Positions 47,237 to 57,960 are shown, counted from the stretch's first letter. The stretch is DNA of 64,000 bases from Flavobacteriales bacterium (GCA_018402015.1 JAGYJL010000002.1:1-64000); one strand, 5' to 3'. A program made the numbers and translations. Notes: generated by a model from the sequence alone, not told the origin.

Positions 47237-49141
47237 TCAACGAATCAACTGCAGCCAACCTGTTTCCTTATAGTTGAAGTTGTCCAACTCATTATTAATT
47301 GGGTTTCCAGTAGTCATTTCTGCTTTGGATATGACGTAGAAGTATGTTCCGGCTGATGCCTCAACGCCAGCTGCTGTGGTTCCATCCCAAGAAATCTGTG
47401 GAGAAACGGTTTCAAAAACCACGTTACCCCATCGGTTGTATATCTCGATCTTGAATGGTCCAACGGCACTTGTTCTCACGTCAAACACATCATTCCAGCC
47501 ATCATTATTAGGAGTGAAAACGTTAGGAACAATCAACCCCTCCACAACATCTACAGGAATGACCAATGTGTCCAAGCACTCAAGACCACTTCTTACAATC
47601 AGTGTGATGTCGTATGTGCCGATTTCATCATACGTGTGGAATGGCATAGAATCGGAGCTCGTAGTTCCGTCTCCGAAATCCCAATTCCACTCACTTGTCA
47701 ACAAGCTGGAATCAACCATTCCAAGGATATCGTAGACGAAAATCCCACCTGGAAGTGTGGTGTCTGTAGAAATAGAGAAATTGGCAACCGGAAGTGGCCA
47801 AACTTCAACCGAATAGTTGCGAGTAAGACCTGTACAGCCTCCATTGATATTGTTCGGAACCGTTTCTGTTATTGACAGGTTTCCGAATACAGCAGCAAGG
47901 CTATCATTGTCCCAAATAATGGTTACAGAATAGTCTGTTTGGTCGACAATTGTACCGCCCGTTACCTGGAAGTCGTAATCTGAACCATTTTCTGGAACCG
48001 TGTAGGTTGAAGCAACACTTGCACAAAGAGCAGTATCTCCTTCAACAGGTGGCTCAGAAGGAACGTTGAATCCCATGATGTAAGCATCTTCAGGGTAGAT
48101 CTGATAATCGTCCCAATCGTATCGAACAACCTGATAGAAGTTAGGGAACGTGGCAGCTGCCGTGTTTCCCATATTTTCCCACTCGTTGTTTGCTACGCTC
48201 CAGTTTGCAATTGTATTGTAATTCTCATCGCCTTCCCAAAAGTTAGCGTATAGGCCGATATCTGCAGTAGCAACGCTGCCGCTTCTTTTGTTGATACGGT
48301 GATACCACCAAGGGTTAACGTAGCAAATAGTGGTGTCGGTATTAAGAATCGGTAAGCTGTTGATCGTTGCATTTCTGTTCACGAAACGCACGTGGAACGT
48401 ATCAACAGCAGCTGTTGTTGGTTCAATTGTTACTGGACGATAGCGCTCAAACTGATTAGGGGAAATGTCAAGACCTGATCCAACAGGGAAATTGTAAACC
48501 GTTGCTTGGTTTACAACTCTTGCCAAATTCCCGTCCTGCAAACTAGAAACGTAACCGCAAGTATCACAACCAGCGTCTCTTTGAATTGCGCCAGTCGATG
48601 GATTGAATACCCACAACGTATCAAAATCGGTTGCCCATTCTCCAATGTTCAATTTCAATGTTCCGTTAACACCTATCTCGGCATTGACTCCATCCTGTAT
48701 TCTGCGGATGTCTCCTATCAGATCCACATCGTGGAATCTCGTAGCAACCGTTCCTTGAATAGAGTCGGTTGTCATGAATTTGACCTTGCCTTGTCCGGCA
48801 TTGTAAATTCCATTGTTCTCCCAATCTCCGTAGATTTCAAAAAGGCCATCGTTCGGCTCAATGTTCAAAGGGAAAACATCGAAACCACCGCTTTGTCCGT
48901 TGTTTATAAAGTCTCCCTTGATGATGAATTTACCAAGATTTACCATGATGCTATCATTGTTGGTCACGCCACCATCTACATAAACAATGGCAGAATCGTT
49001 AGCATCGCCATTAATATAGAACATGGCTCCGTTGTTGAATAGCAGGGGGTCGGGCTCTGCTTGAGCCAGTGCAGCTCCTGTGGTACCAATAATGGCAAGT
49101 AGTGCAAGGAAGATTCCTTTGATCGGGGTTGAGGTTATCAT
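47237..49141 (-). CDS. Secreted PKD-domain protein with T9SS type B sorting domain
   Basis: 634 residues. Signal peptide (IFLALLAIIGTTGAALAQ). The N-terminal half has beta-helix-like short repeats (GDANDSAIVYVDGGVTNND, IKGDFINNG). A PKD domain with WNWDFGDGTT is near residue 475. The last ~95 residues (LIVPNVFTPNNDGWNDVF, IYNRWGNVVFE, AGTYFYVI) are the gliding motility-associated C-terminal/T9SS type B domain. Probably a surface or extracellular adhesive protein. Intact. Confidence 0.9.
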   Translation of the reverse strand: MITSTPIKGIFLALLAIIGTTGAALAQAEPDPLLFNNGAMFYINGDANDSAIVYVDGGVTNNDSIMVNLGKFIIKGDFINNGQSGGFDVFPLNIEPNDGLFEIYGDWENNGIYNAGQGKVKFMTTDSIQGTVATRFHDVDLIGDIRRIQDGVNAEIGVNGTLKLNIGEWATDFDTLWVFNPSTGAIQRDAGCDTCGYVSSLQDGNLARVVNQATVYNFPVGSGLDISPNQFERYRPVTIEPTTAAVDTFHVRFVNRNATINSLPILNTDTTICYVNPWWYHRINKRSGSVATADIGLYANFWEGDENYNTIANWSVANNEWENMGNTAAATFPNFYQVVRYDWDDYQIYPEDAYIMGFNVPSEPPVEGDTALCASVASTYTVPENGSDYDFQVTGGTIVDQTDYSVTIIWDNDSLAAVFGNLSITETVPNNINGGCTGLTRNYSVEVWPLPVANFSISTDTTLPGGIFVYDILGMVDSSLLTSEWNWDFGDGTTSSDSMPFHTYDEIGTYDITLIVRSGLECLDTLVIPVDVVEGLIVPNVFTPNNDGWNDVFDVRTSAVGPFKIEIYNRWGNVVFETVSPQISWDGTTAAGVEASAGTYFYVISKAEMTTGNPINNELDNFNYKETGWLQLIR

Positions 49142-49270
49142 CAGATACGTAGTATTTGGTCGATACGATTTTCTCTAAGCACACAAATATATGCGCGAAG
49201 GGTCAATTGTTCAAATTAAACTGAGGCCGTTCGCGTGCTTAGACTTACATGAATTTCCCCAAATCGGAGA

Positions 49271-49597
49271 TCATTCGAACATTTCGCGCGCAAAATGTTG
49301 TGCGAAGTCGCGCATATCCGCAGCCATTTTATCTTCGTTGGTGGCTCGTTGTAACGTGTCGGCCATTGATACGATGGTCTGATGGAAGAAGCGTTTCATT
49401 TCATCAACGCGCATTTCCTTGGTCCAAAGATCCATCCGAAGTGTTTCTTCAGAATCAGTGTCATAGACCGATATCATGATCGCCTTGCTATCAAGCTCTT
49501 TGTCCATGCCTGCATCGGTGGCCAGCCAGTTTATTTTTTCTGGAATCTGATTCTCATCCAACGTTACGTTGAATCTAATTTCTGACGTTTTGCTCAT
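49271..49597 (-). CDS. gldC: GldC gliding motility protein
   Basis: 108 residues. The whole-length pattern MSKTSEIRFNVTLDENQIPEKINW is split by KxxEI and EKI..A blocks, with LWTKEMRVDEMKRFFHQ in the centre, typical of GldC, a small soluble protein that stimulates gliding in Flavobacterium. It follows gldB after a 1-bp gap, as in relatives. Confidence 0.92.
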   Translation of the reverse strand: MSKTSEIRFNVTLDENQIPEKINWLATDAGMDKELDSKAIMISVYDTDSEETLRMDLWTKEMRVDEMKRFFHQTIVSMADTLQRATNEDKMAADMRDFAQHFAREMFE

Positions 49598-49598
49598 T

Positions 49599-50612
49599 TC
49601 AAAGTTTGGGTTTGTATTTCGACTTGGCCAGAATTTCCTGAGCGTTCTGGTTGGTCATCAATTCTGTGATGGGGATTTGCGGGTTGTTCTTCATGTAAAA
49701 ACGAACGATCTGCCAGCCTACCCATTGGCCTAATCTACCAGGCGAATTTTTCGGGATTCCCGCCACAAATGGTGCTTGATTTATCCATTTGTTAATATCC
49801 ATGTATTCGGTTGTGTAGAGCAATTCCTGGTCTACCAAATGGGCCCAAATACGTGATTCATATTCTTTGCACCAAGCCATTTCTTCAGGTGAAAAGCCAA
49901 CTTTTAAAGAATCTTCTGTTTCGCGCAGTAGGGCGTCCATTGCGTACAGCAGTTTTCCTTCGAAAATCATGTGCTCCAGTAGGTTGTTGCGTAGCGCATC
50001 CGTTTCGTACATAGACTGCACCCAACCCTTCATAGCCTGTGGTACCACTTGGTTGGGCTTCATGTTCGTGTACATGTATTTGGGTAGCCCGACCAATGGA
50101 TAAACTGGGTAGTCGGCACCTAAGAACATGTCAAGGCCAATGGCCAAGGTGGTTTGGGTAGCTACTACGGCATAATTCAGTGCGCTGATATTGAAAACAA
50201 CATCGGGAATTGTGCTGTCTGGAAAGTGATGCCGGTAAAACTTAAAAGCATCGGTTAATTCGTTTTCTATGATTGAAACATCGTTGAATTCGTCCTGAAC
50301 ATCCCGATACAGGCTTTTCATATTCTCATCGGTAATGAATTGAGCTACAGCATAACTGTACGATTCCGATTCGGGGCTGCCAATTCTCAAAACACCTTCT
50401 GAGTAATCGACTAAGAATTGACCGTATTCGTTGTAAAGTTCAGCTGTATTCGTTTGCCCTGCTGCCGGATTGAGCGAGAAAAGGTCTTGATCCAACCGCT
50501 TGAATGTAATTTCAACATTCACAGTGCTGATATCTACATCCAACGGATCGTTGTGGCATCCACTAAGAAGAAAGAGGAGGAGCACAAAGGCTCCAGTAAG
50601 CGTAATTCTCAT
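49599..50612 (-). CDS. gldB: GldB lipoprotein required for gliding
   Basis: 337 residues. The lipoprotein signal VLLLFLLSGC puts the lipidated Cys at residue 19. The mature region has EITFKRLDQDLFSL, a degenerate zinc-protease-like fold with LAIGLDMFLGADYPVYPLVGLPKYM, and GQWVGWQIVRFYMKNNP near the end. In known species GldB is essential for gliding, possibly supporting T9SS assembly. Divergent from the barrel gene at 50662. Confidence 0.93.
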   Translation of the reverse strand: MRITLTGAFVLLLFLLSGCHNDPLDVDISTVNVEITFKRLDQDLFSLNPAAGQTNTAELYNEYGQFLVDYSEGVLRIGSPESESYSYAVAQFITDENMKSLYRDVQDEFNDVSIIENELTDAFKFYRHHFPDSTIPDVVFNISALNYAVVATQTTLAIGLDMFLGADYPVYPLVGLPKYMYTNMKPNQVVPQAMKGWVQSMYETDALRNNLLEHMIFEGKLLYAMDALLRETEDSLKVGFSPEEMAWCKEYESRIWAHLVDQELLYTTEYMDINKWINQAPFVAGIPKNSPGRLGQWVGWQIVRFYMKNNPQIPITELMTNQNAQEILAKSKYKPKL

Positions 50613-50627
50613 GCCCGATTATTCGTG

Positions 50628-50635
50628 TAATTTTG
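50628..50635 (+). promoter_or_regulatory. -7 element of the outer-membrane barrel gene
   Basis: TAATTTTG, an exact TAnnTTTG match, 26 bp before the ATG at 50662 in the gldB/barrel divergent gap. Confidence 0.45.
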
Positions 50636-50661
50636 CGAACGCAATTGAAGCGGTCGAAATT

Positions 50662-51486
50662 ATGAAAAAGCTACTTCTAACAGTATTGATCCTTAGTGTT
50701 GGTGAACTTGCAATGGCGCAAGACCAAGCGGTTGGTCCTAAAACCAGAAAGAAGTTCAAAATCGGGTTCAACCTATCACCTTCGGTGGATTTTTTCCAAC
50801 CGAACACAGAAGGTGTTGATCTGGATAAGGCCAAGATGAAGTTCGGGTATGGAATGATGGCCGAATACGCTTTTACAAATAACTACGCTATTGGTTTTGG
50901 ATTGGAGCATAAAATGAGTGGAGCTTCACTTGACTTCGGAGCAAATGCCGATGTACGGTATTTTGATCAGACAGAGAAAAGCGAGTACAGACTTTTGACA
51001 CGTACGTATCGGTATGATTATGTGAATCTTCCCATTACACTGAAACTGATGACCAACGAGATCGGTTACTTTACCTATTTCGGTCAGTTTGGTGCAGACA
51101 TATCCATACTTGCTTCTTCTCGAGCACGGGATGATCGACAATTGGTAATAACCGGGTTGGACACTACCGTTACACCAAATGTGATAACAGAAGATTTTGC
51201 TGCTGCTGGTGAAACGAGTTTCATTGGCAGATACAATCAAAGCATGTTCATCAATGTGAAGTTGAGAATTGGAGCTGGTTTTGAATGGAATTTTTCTGGT
51301 AACACCTCACTTGTTGTGAGCGTTTCCTATCACAATGGATTTATTGATCTGATGCGTGATCCAGATGCTGATAAAGTGAATAACGATGAGGGGCTCTATA
51401 AATATGATGACAATCGTGCGAAAGTTCCCTTTGAAATGAATGCCAACCTGCACCACGTAGCATTAAATGTTGGAATTCTCTTCTGA
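50662..51486 (+). CDS. Outer-membrane beta-barrel protein (PorT-like) beside gldBC
   Basis: 274 residues from ATG 50662 (MKKLLLTVLILSVGELAMAQ is a signal peptide); the open frame to 50500 runs antisense to gldB and is not used. The mature part has alternating strands (GYGMMAEYAFTNNYAIGFGL, YFTYFGQFGADISIL) and ends GILF, as a barrel does. It resembles PorT/outer-membrane beta-barrel domain proteins. Its place next to gldB-gldC and nadE suggests a link to gliding or secretion, but this is inference. Confidence 0.75.
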   Translation: MKKLLLTVLILSVGELAMAQDQAVGPKTRKKFKIGFNLSPSVDFFQPNTEGVDLDKAKMKFGYGMMAEYAFTNNYAIGFGLEHKMSGASLDFGANADVRYFDQTEKSEYRLLTRTYRYDYVNLPITLKLMTNEIGYFTYFGQFGADISILASSRARDDRQLVITGLDTTVTPNVITEDFAAAGETSFIGRYNQSMFINVKLRIGAGFEWNFSGNTSLVVSVSYHNGFIDLMRDPDADKVNNDEGLYKYDDNRAKVPFEMNANLHHVALNVGILF

Positions 51487-51502
51487 TTACAAGCACTACG
51501 AA

Positions 51503-51510
51503 TAACTTTG
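51503..51510 (+). promoter_or_regulatory. Candidate -7 element of nadE, overlapping a terminator
   Basis: TAACTTTG matches TAnnTTTG. Its last base is the first base of the terminator stem, so a nadE transcript from here would begin inside the hairpin. Confidence 0.35.
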
Positions 51511-51539
51511 CCGGAGCCTTATGACTCCGGCTTTTTTTT
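51510..51539 (+). terminator. Terminator after the barrel gene
   Basis: GCCGGAG / CTCCGGC 7-bp perfect stem, 8-nt loop, then eight Ts. The nadE ATG at 51543 comes 4 bases after the T-run. Confidence 0.85.
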
Positions 51540-51542
51540 ACC

Positions 51543-53171
51543 ATGCAGATACGACTCTCTCAGCTCAACTATCACATAGGGAATTTTGAGGACAACGTCC
51601 GAAAGATCAAGGCTGAGGTGGTTGCTGGCATTGCCGATGGAGTTGAACTGATTGTTTTCTCTGAACTTTCTGTTTGTGGTTATCCGCCAAGGGATTTTCT
51701 TGAATTCGAGGATTTTATTCGAAGATGTGAGGAAACTATTGAAGAGATTGCCACTATTTGCAATGGAATTACCGCTATTGTAGGTGCTCCTTTGCGCAAT
51801 ACAGATGTTAGCGGAAAAGACCTCTACAACGCAGCATTTGTGCTTAGAGATGGTGCGATCACTCAAGTGGTTAAGAAGACTCTGCTTCCGAACTACGATA
51901 TTTTTGATGAGTACCGTTACTTTGAGCCGAACCGAGACTTCGAGATCGTTGAAGTAAATGGTCTACGGATCGCGTTGACCATTTGTGAGGATCTATGGAA
52001 CGTGGAAGATCCGCTTTACATCGTAAGCCCAATGGACGAGTTGATGAAACACGCTCCGCAGCTAATGGTGAACATTGCGGCTTCTCCATTCGATTTTTCG
52101 CACCGCGAGGATCGTATCCGCGTGCTAGAAACGAACTTAAAAAGTATGGTTTGCCGGTTCTGTACACCAATCATGTAGGCGCTCAAACGGAACTCATTTT
52201 CGATGGTGGATCTTTTGGCTATGGCTGCAGGATGGAAAGCTGATCATGAGTTGGGTTATTTCGAAGAAGACAATGCCACTTTCTGTTTAACGGTGAGTTG
52301 AGCGAGGTTGAGCGGCCATTTTGATAAGAGATAAGATTGAGCGCATTCATGATGCAATTGTGCTTGGTATCAAAGATTATTTTGAAACTCGGTTTTACGA
52401 AAGCCGTTATTGGCCTTTCCGGTGGAATTGATTCTGCCGTGGTTCTTTATTTGGCCGCTAAGGCACTAGGAGCCGAAAACGTCCGGATCCTTACTCATGC
52501 CTTCCGGGTTTTCTTCGCAGCATTCGGTTGATGATGCCATTGAACTTTCCAAAAATCTTGGAACGCAGTACGAGACCGTATCCATCGAAAATCTGTTCCA
52601 AGGTTTTCGAGATGAGTTAAAGCCCGTTTTCGGTGATTTGCCGTTCAATTTGGCTGAAGAAAATCTCCAGGCACGTATCAGAGGTGTTCTTTTAATGGCT
52701 GTGTCAAACAAATTCGGGAACATCCTTCTGAACACATCCAATAAGAGCGAATGCGCTGTTGGTTACTCCACTATTTACGGTGACATGAACGGTGGCCTTT
52801 CGGTAATTGCCGATCTGTACAAAACGGAGGTTTATGAATTGGCAAATTGGATAAATAGGAATGGAGAGCTTATTCCTGAGAATATCATAACCAAAGCGCC
52901 AAGTGCCGAGTTGCGACCGGATCAAAAGGATTCTGACTCATTGCCTGAGTATGATGAAATTGATGAGATCCTGCTAGAGTACATCGAACACCGAAAAGGC
53001 CCAGCGGAGATCATCGCCATGGGGCATGCTCCTGAACTTGTCAATAGGATTCTGCGTTTAGTCAACCTAAACGAATACAAAAGATATCAGACACCTCCTA
53101 TACTAAGAGTGAGTAGAAAAGCGTTCGGCATGGGCCGAAGAGTACCAATTGTGGGTAAGTATCTTTGTTAA
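51543..53171 (+). CDS. nadE: Glutamine-dependent NAD+ synthetase (frame broken in the middle)
   Basis: About 543 codons. The N-terminal CN-hydrolase (glutaminase) domain has Glu in [13 protein letters not shown], Lys in [13 protein letters not shown] and Cys in LTICEDLWN. The C-terminal synthetase domain has the P-loop [31 protein letters not shown] and the end [23 protein letters not shown]. Frames change at about 52160, 52225-52320, 52385 and 52500, but homology is continuous. The function is essential, so sequence error is likely. In flavobacteria nadE commonly neighbours gldBC. Confidence 0.85.
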
Positions 53172-53180
53172 AACGAAATT

Positions 53181-53582
53181 ATGATGAGAGGAATGATCGT
53201 ATTACTGGCCGTGGTGTTGATGACATTGGGCTGCGCAACCAAGGAAGAACAGGCACGAACCGATATTCTTGGAGAGTGGAGGATCGAGGTTGTTTTTGAG
53301 GATGGCCAGGACGTTACCTCCGATTACACGAATACCCGTGTGAACTACCGTATTTCCTTCGACAGCAACAGTTCTTTTCAGGAGAACTACCAAGTATTTG
53401 CCGGAGGCGATAACGTTACAGTCAACGGGTCTTGGGATTTGTCCGATAAGGCCACAAAACTTACGCTATCTGGCAATAATCAGGTTCGTGTTTACCAAAT
53501 TGATAAACTGGACGAAGACGAACTCAATGTGACTGATCTGAGCTCAAATAACGACCGTTTGATCGAGTTTGTTCCTAACTGA
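53181..53582 (+). CDS. Small lipocalin-like lipoprotein
   Basis: 133 residues. Lipobox VLMTLGC (Cys at residue 18). The rest is a single small beta domain: [43 protein letters not shown], the layout of the 'lipocalin-like/DUF5004' fold common in Bacteroidota. Function unknown. The stop overlaps the korB stop by 8 bp on the other strand; it may be read through from nadE, 9 bp upstream. Confidence 0.7.
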   Translation: MMRGMIVLLAVVLMTLGCATKEEQARTDILGEWRIEVVFEDGQDVTSDYTNTRVNYRISFDSNSSFQENYQVFAGGDNVTVNGSWDLSDKATKLTLSGNNQVRVYQIDKLDEDELNVTDLSSNNDRLIEFVPN

Positions 53583-54600
53583 TCGTCCAAGTATTCTTAC
53601 CGCGAAGTAAACTGTTGAGGTCGCCCTCACCGAATTTCTCTTTCGCAGTTTCTACCTGATTTACCAGGAGATCTTCGTAACAAGCACGTTCTTCTGTGTA
53701 GAACACTCCGAACGGACGAGGGAAGTTTCCTTCTAACGATGGATCTTGGTAGAATCGCACGAGAATATTTGCCTTGGTTCGGTCTGTCTCATCATGGATC
53801 CAAAGATCATTTTCACTCACGGAATCCATGCTCACAATTGCAGGAATGAATCCGTCCAGTTTGATTCCAAATTCGTTGTTCTCGCCAAACACCAAGGGCT
53901 TCCCGTGCTCAACAAATAAGGTTTGATTCGCTTTGGTTGCTTTGTCTGTCATGCCGAAGAACGCACCGTCATTGAAAACGTTGCAGTTCTGATAGATCTC
54001 TACCATGGAAGTTCCTTTGTGTGCATTCGCTCTAGAAAGGATGTCGCGCAAATGAACTGGGTCTCGATCCATTGTTCGGGCCACAAAAGTTGCATCGGCA
54101 CCTAAGCACAATGCAGCCGGATTGAACGGATGATCCAAGGAACCCATTGGGGTTGATTTGGTGGTCTTTCCTTCTTCCGAAGTTGGTGAGTATTGTCCTT
54201 TGGTAAGGCCGTAGATCTGATTGTTGAACAACAACACGTTGATGTTGAAGTTCCTTCTGAGAAGATGGATCAAGTGATTACCACCGATGGAAAGTGCATC
54301 GCCATCGCCTGTTATCATCCAAACGCTCAGGTTGGGATTAGTGGCTTTAAGACCGCTTACAACAGCTGGGGCACGACCATGGATGCTATGCATGCCGTAC
54401 GTATTCATGTAATACGGAAAACGGCTGCTACAACCGATGCCAGAGATGAAAACCACGTCTTCGCGCTTTACGCCCAGTTCGGGAATTACCTTTTGTACCT
54501 GTTTCAGAATAGAATAGTCGCCACAACCTGGGCACCATCTTACTTCCTGATCCGTCTCAAAATCCTTGGCGGTCAATGCGCCATTCAATACTTCGCTCAT
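53575..54600 (-). CDS. korB: 2-oxoacid:ferredoxin oxidoreductase, beta subunit (KorB-like)
   Basis: 341 residues. [10 protein letters not shown] near residue 23 provides the family's cysteines. [30 protein letters not shown] and the TPP/Mg motif [20 protein letters not shown] are followed by [12 protein letters not shown]. Binds thiamine diphosphate and a 4Fe-4S cluster. With KorA it oxidatively decarboxylates 2-oxoglutarate (or another 2-oxoacid) to the acyl-CoA, reducing ferredoxin. It directly follows korA. Confidence 0.9.
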   Translation of the reverse strand: MSEVLNGALTAKDFETDQEVRWCPGCGDYSILKQVQKVIPELGVKREDVVFISGIGCSSRFPYYMNTYGMHSIHGRAPAVVSGLKATNPNLSVWMITGDGDALSIGGNHLIHLLRRNFNINVLLFNNQIYGLTKGQYSPTSEEGKTTKSTPMGSLDHPFNPAALCLGADATFVARTMDRDPVHLRDILSRANAHKGTSMVEIYQNCNVFNDGAFFGMTDKATKANQTLFVEHGKPLVFGENNEFGIKLDGFIPAIVSMDSVSENDLWIHDETDRTKANILVRFYQDPSLEGNFPRPFGVFYTEERACYEDLLVNQVETAKEKFGEGDLNSLLRGKNTWTIS

Positions 54601-54601
54601 A

Positions 54602-56449
54602 TCAATTCAGTAGTTCCAGCACTTTTTCTTTGATCTCTCCTTTGGTGAAGGGAATGCCTTTCACTTTGTTCAAGCCGATGGCAGGAATAAGGAATTCGCT
54701 ACGGATCATCATGCGAAGCTGACCCATGTTCATTTCTGGTATCAAGACGTTATCGAATCCTTTCAGAACCTCTTCAAAATTCTGCGGATAAGGGAACAGA
54801 TACCTTAGATGCGCATGCGAAACAGAATGCCCTTCAGCGATCAGATCGGTAACAGCTGCTTTAATGGCTCCATACGTGGAGCCCCATCCGAGAACCAGAA
54901 CCTTTCCTGTCTTTGCTCCTAATTCGAGTTCTTGTTTGGGAACATTTTTGGCAATGTTGGCCACTTTCTGTGCCCTTGTATTCACCATATGCTGGTGATT
55001 GTCTGGATCGTAGCTGATGTTACCAGTTCCGTCTTCCTTCTCAATTCCTCCAACCCGGTGTTCCAATCCCAATGTTCCAGGAATGGCCCATTTTCGTACG
55101 AGATTTTCGTCCCTTTCATACGGAAGATATTCACCGTCTTTCAGATCGCTTGGCTTTGCAAAGTTTGCTTTGAACAATGGAAGTTCCTCTGCCGTTGGAA
55201 ATTTCCACGGCTCCGCTCCGTTGGCCAGATAACCGTCAGAAAGGAAGAACACAGGCGTCATATGTTCAACTGCTAGCCTGCATGCCTCAAAAGCCATGTT
55301 AAAACAATCTGCCGGAGTAGCTGCTGCAACTACAGCAACGGGCGCTTCTCCATTTCTACCGTAAACAGCTTGCAAAAGATCGGCCTGTTCTGTTTTGGTC
55401 GGAAGCCCGGTTGAAGGTCCACCGCGCTGTACATTCACAATCACCAAAGGCAATTCCAGCATCAGCGCCAAACCAATGGCTTCGCCTTTCAAAGCAATTC
55501 CTGGTCCGCTTGATGCGGTGATGCCAAGCGCTCCACCGAACGATGCTCCAATGGCAGAAGCCACTGCGGCAATTTCGTCCTCTGCCTGAAAGGTTTTTAC
55601 ACCGAAATTCTTGTGCTTTGCCAGTTCGTGCAATACATCCGAGGCTGGAGTAATGGGATAGCTACCATAGAACAATTCCAAACCAGAACGCTGCGTAGCA
55701 GCCACTAGGCCTAATGCAGTGGCCTGATTACCCATAATGTTGCGGTAGGTTCCGCTAGGCATTTCGGCCTTGTCTACACTGAAACGAGTAGTAGGTGTTT
55801 CGGTGGTATCGCCAAAATTGTAACCAGCACGAAGCACCTTTACGTTGGCATCAACGATTTCAGGTTTTTTCTTGAATTTTTCTGAAAGGTATTTGATGGT
55901 TGGGTCCAACGTTCTATCGAACATCCAAAGCACGTAGCCCAACACGAACATGTTCTTTGTTCGATCGATGTCTTTGGTTCCCAAGCCACTGTCTTTCAGA
56001 CACTCTTTGGTGAGTTTGGTAACCTCTATCGGGTAAACCTTGAACTCGGAAAGCGAGCCATCTTCTAACGGACTGATGCCACTTTCCACCTTGGCCAAAC
56101 GCAGGTTCTTTGCATCGAAACCATCTGTATTGGCTATGATGATGCCGCCTTTTTTCAGACTCTTGATATTGGCTTTCAGCGCAGCAGCATTCATCACCAC
56201 CAACGCATCACATTCATCACCAGGAGTGAATATTTCTACGCTACCGAAGTGAACCTGAAATCCGGAAACTCCGGCCAGGGTTCCTTGCGGGGCACGTATC
56301 TCTGCCGGAAAATTGGGGAATGTGCTCAGGTCGTTACCGAAAAGAGCGTTGGTGTCGGTGAACTGCGTTCCTGTGAGTTGAATTCCGTCACCGGAATCGC
56401 CTGCAAACAGGATGGTTATCTCTTTGGTACTTTCTAGTGTACTGGACAT
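54602..56449 (-). CDS. korA: 2-oxoacid:acceptor oxidoreductase, fused gamma-alpha subunit (KorA-like)
   Basis: 615 residues from ATG 56449 (the open frame goes to 56470). The N-terminal gamma domain (about 1-190) has [17 protein letters not shown] and [15 protein letters not shown]. The alpha/TPP-pyrimidine domain has [33 protein letters not shown] and [19 protein letters not shown]. The C-terminal transketolase-like part has [16 protein letters not shown] and PEMNMGQL. This gamma-alpha fusion is the usual Bacteroidota form. One base separates it from korB. Confidence 0.9.
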   Translation of the reverse strand: MSSTLESTKEITILFAGDSGDGIQLTGTQFTDTNALFGNDLSTFPNFPAEIRAPQGTLAGVSGFQVHFGSVEIFTPGDECDALVVMNAAALKANIKSLKKGGIIIANTDGFDAKNLRLAKVESGISPLEDGSLSEFKVYPIEVTKLTKECLKDSGLGTKDIDRTKNMFVLGYVLWMFDRTLDPTIKYLSEKFKKKPEIVDANVKVLRAGYNFGDTTETPTTRFSVDKAEMPSGTYRNIMGNQATALGLVAATQRSGLELFYGSYPITPASDVLHELAKHKNFGVKTFQAEDEIAAVASAIGASFGGALGITASSGPGIALKGEAIGLALMLELPLVIVNVQRGGPSTGLPTKTEQADLLQAVYGRNGEAPVAVVAAATPADCFNMAFEACRLAVEHMTPVFFLSDGYLANGAEPWKFPTAEELPLFKANFAKPSDLKDGEYLPYERDENLVRKWAIPGTLGLEHRVGGIEKEDGTGNISYDPDNHQHMVNTRAQKVANIAKNVPKQELELGAKTGKVLVLGWGSTYGAIKAAVTDLIAEGHSVSHAHLRYLFPYPQNFEEVLKGFDNVLIPEMNMGQLRMMIRSEFLIPAIGLNKVKGIPFTKGEIKEKVLELLN

Positions 56450-56525
56450 ACTTTTTTCTGTGGGCGGCAAAGGTAGTTTCCTATTTGCTGAAAACCTTGA
56501 CCGTAGTCATGTAATCGAGAAACTG

Positions 56526-56765
56526 TCAGAAGCTGACAGCTTCGACTGAAGTTATTTCTGGAGCAACGCGTTTTACGGCCTCTTCAACACCTGCTTTCAG
56601 TGTCATTTGGCTCATGTCGCAATTCTTGCACGAGCCCAATAAACGCAACTGCACAACCATGTCATCGGTAATGTTCACCAGTTCCATGTTGCCACCATCG
56701 GCAGCAAGGAACGGGCGCATACTTTCCAGCGCGCTCTCCACCTTTTTGTGTAATTCGTTGTCCAT
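56526..56765 (-). CDS. NifU C-terminal-domain protein (Fe-S scaffold/carrier)
   Basis: 79 residues: ESMRPFLAADGGNMELV, then LLGSCKNCDMSQMTLKAGVE with the C-x2-C cluster ligand pair, as in NifU-C/NfuA-type carriers. It can hold a 4Fe-4S cluster between two monomers for delivery to apoproteins. It lies 9 bp downstream of the Mrp gene, another Fe-S carrier, and next to the Fe-S enzyme KorAB. Confidence 0.9.
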   Translation of the reverse strand: MDNELHKKVESALESMRPFLAADGGNMELVNITDDMVVQLRLLGSCKNCDMSQMTLKAGVEEAVKRVAPEITSVEAVSF

Positions 56766-56774
56766 CTTTTTCTC

Positions 56775-57875
56775 TTAACGTGTGGTAATGGCCACTTTTT
56801 TGGTGGCTTCCTGTGTGTTGTTTCTTTTCTCAACCTCAAGGTTAACAGCTGCTGCCAGATCTTTGAATATCTGTGCAACGGGTGTAGTGTCTTGCAGCAA
56901 TGCCGGTCTTCCTGCGTCTCCAGCCTCACGTACGGATTGCACCAAAGGAATCTGTCCGAGCAATGGCACTTTTATCTGCTCTGCCAATCCTTTTACGCCA
57001 TCCTTACCAAAGATGTAATACTTGTTCTGTGGCAATTCGGCAGGGGTGAACCATGCCATATTTTCTATAAGGCCTAGAACGGGAACATTGATAGATTCCA
57101 GGCGGAACATAGCAACACCTTTTCGAGCGTCTGTCAAAGCGACTTCTTGAGGCGTGCTTACCACCACAGCACCTGTAACGGGTACTGCCTGCACAATGGT
57201 GAGGTGTACATCTCCGGTTCCTGGAGGAAGGTCGAGTAGGAGGTAGTCGAGTTCGTCCCACCACACATCACCGAACATTTGCTTGAGTGCTTTGGTTGCC
57301 ATCGGCCCGCGCCACACAATGGCTTGCGTAGGGTCTGAAAAGAATCCGATACTCATCACCTTTACGCCATAACTTTCTACAGGCAACATATATTGCTTGC
57401 CTTCGATTACCGTGACTTTCGGTTTCTCGCTAACGATATCGAACATGAGCGGCATGCTGGGTCCGTATATGTCGGCATCTATCAATCCAACCTTAAAGCC
57501 TTGTTTTGCCAACCCTACGGCCAGGTTGGCGGTAACGGTGCTTTTGCCTACTCCTCCTTTGCCCGATGCCACGGCAATGATGTTCTTTACTTTATTGAGT
57601 GTGGGCGGCCCTTGTGGTCCTTGCTGAATGGGCTTGGCAGCGATGTTGATGCGCACTTTTAGTTCTCCGAATGCCTTGGAAAGTACGGCATTGATGTCGT
57701 CTTCGAGTTTTTTGCGGATGTTGAGTGCGGGACTTTTGACCTCGAGGTCGATGTCGATCTCCTTTCCGAAAACCTGGATATTCTTCAATTCACCACTATC
57801 GATAATGCTTACGTTACCTGCTGGCGACTTCACGGCCTTGAGGGCCTCTTCTATGCTTTGCTTATTTAGACTCAT
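56775..57875 (-). CDS. Mrp/ApbC family P-loop ATPase, Fe-S cluster carrier
   Basis: 366 residues. The N-terminal ~85 residues are a DUF59/MIP18-type domain. The deviant Walker A GKGGVGKS is at 105-112 (SGKGGVGKSTVTANLAVGL). GLIDADIYGPSMPLM, DYLLLDLPPGTGD and LIENMAWFTP follow. Proteins of this family move Fe-S clusters to targets. Its minus-strand -7 element TACATTTG (57891 to 57884) lies 8 bp before the ATG. Confidence 0.93.
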   Translation of the reverse strand: MSLNKQSIEEALKAVKSPAGNVSIIDSGELKNIQVFGKEIDIDLEVKSPALNIRKKLEDDINAVLSKAFGELKVRINIAAKPIQQGPQGPPTLNKVKNIIAVASGKGGVGKSTVTANLAVGLAKQGFKVGLIDADIYGPSMPLMFDIVSEKPKVTVIEGKQYMLPVESYGVKVMSIGFFSDPTQAIVWRGPMATKALKQMFGDVWWDELDYLLLDLPPGTGDVHLTIVQAVPVTGAVVVSTPQEVALTDARKGVAMFRLESINVPVLGLIENMAWFTPAELPQNKYYIFGKDGVKGLAEQIKVPLLGQIPLVQSVREAGDAGRPALLQDTTPVAQIFKDLAAAVNLEVEKRNNTQEATKKVAITTR

Positions 57876-57960
57876 TCTAAATGCAAATGTAGTGATGAAA
57901 CTATGATTGAAAGACTGTCAATCATTTTCGTTAAAATTGGAGCTTATAGAAACCAATCTC

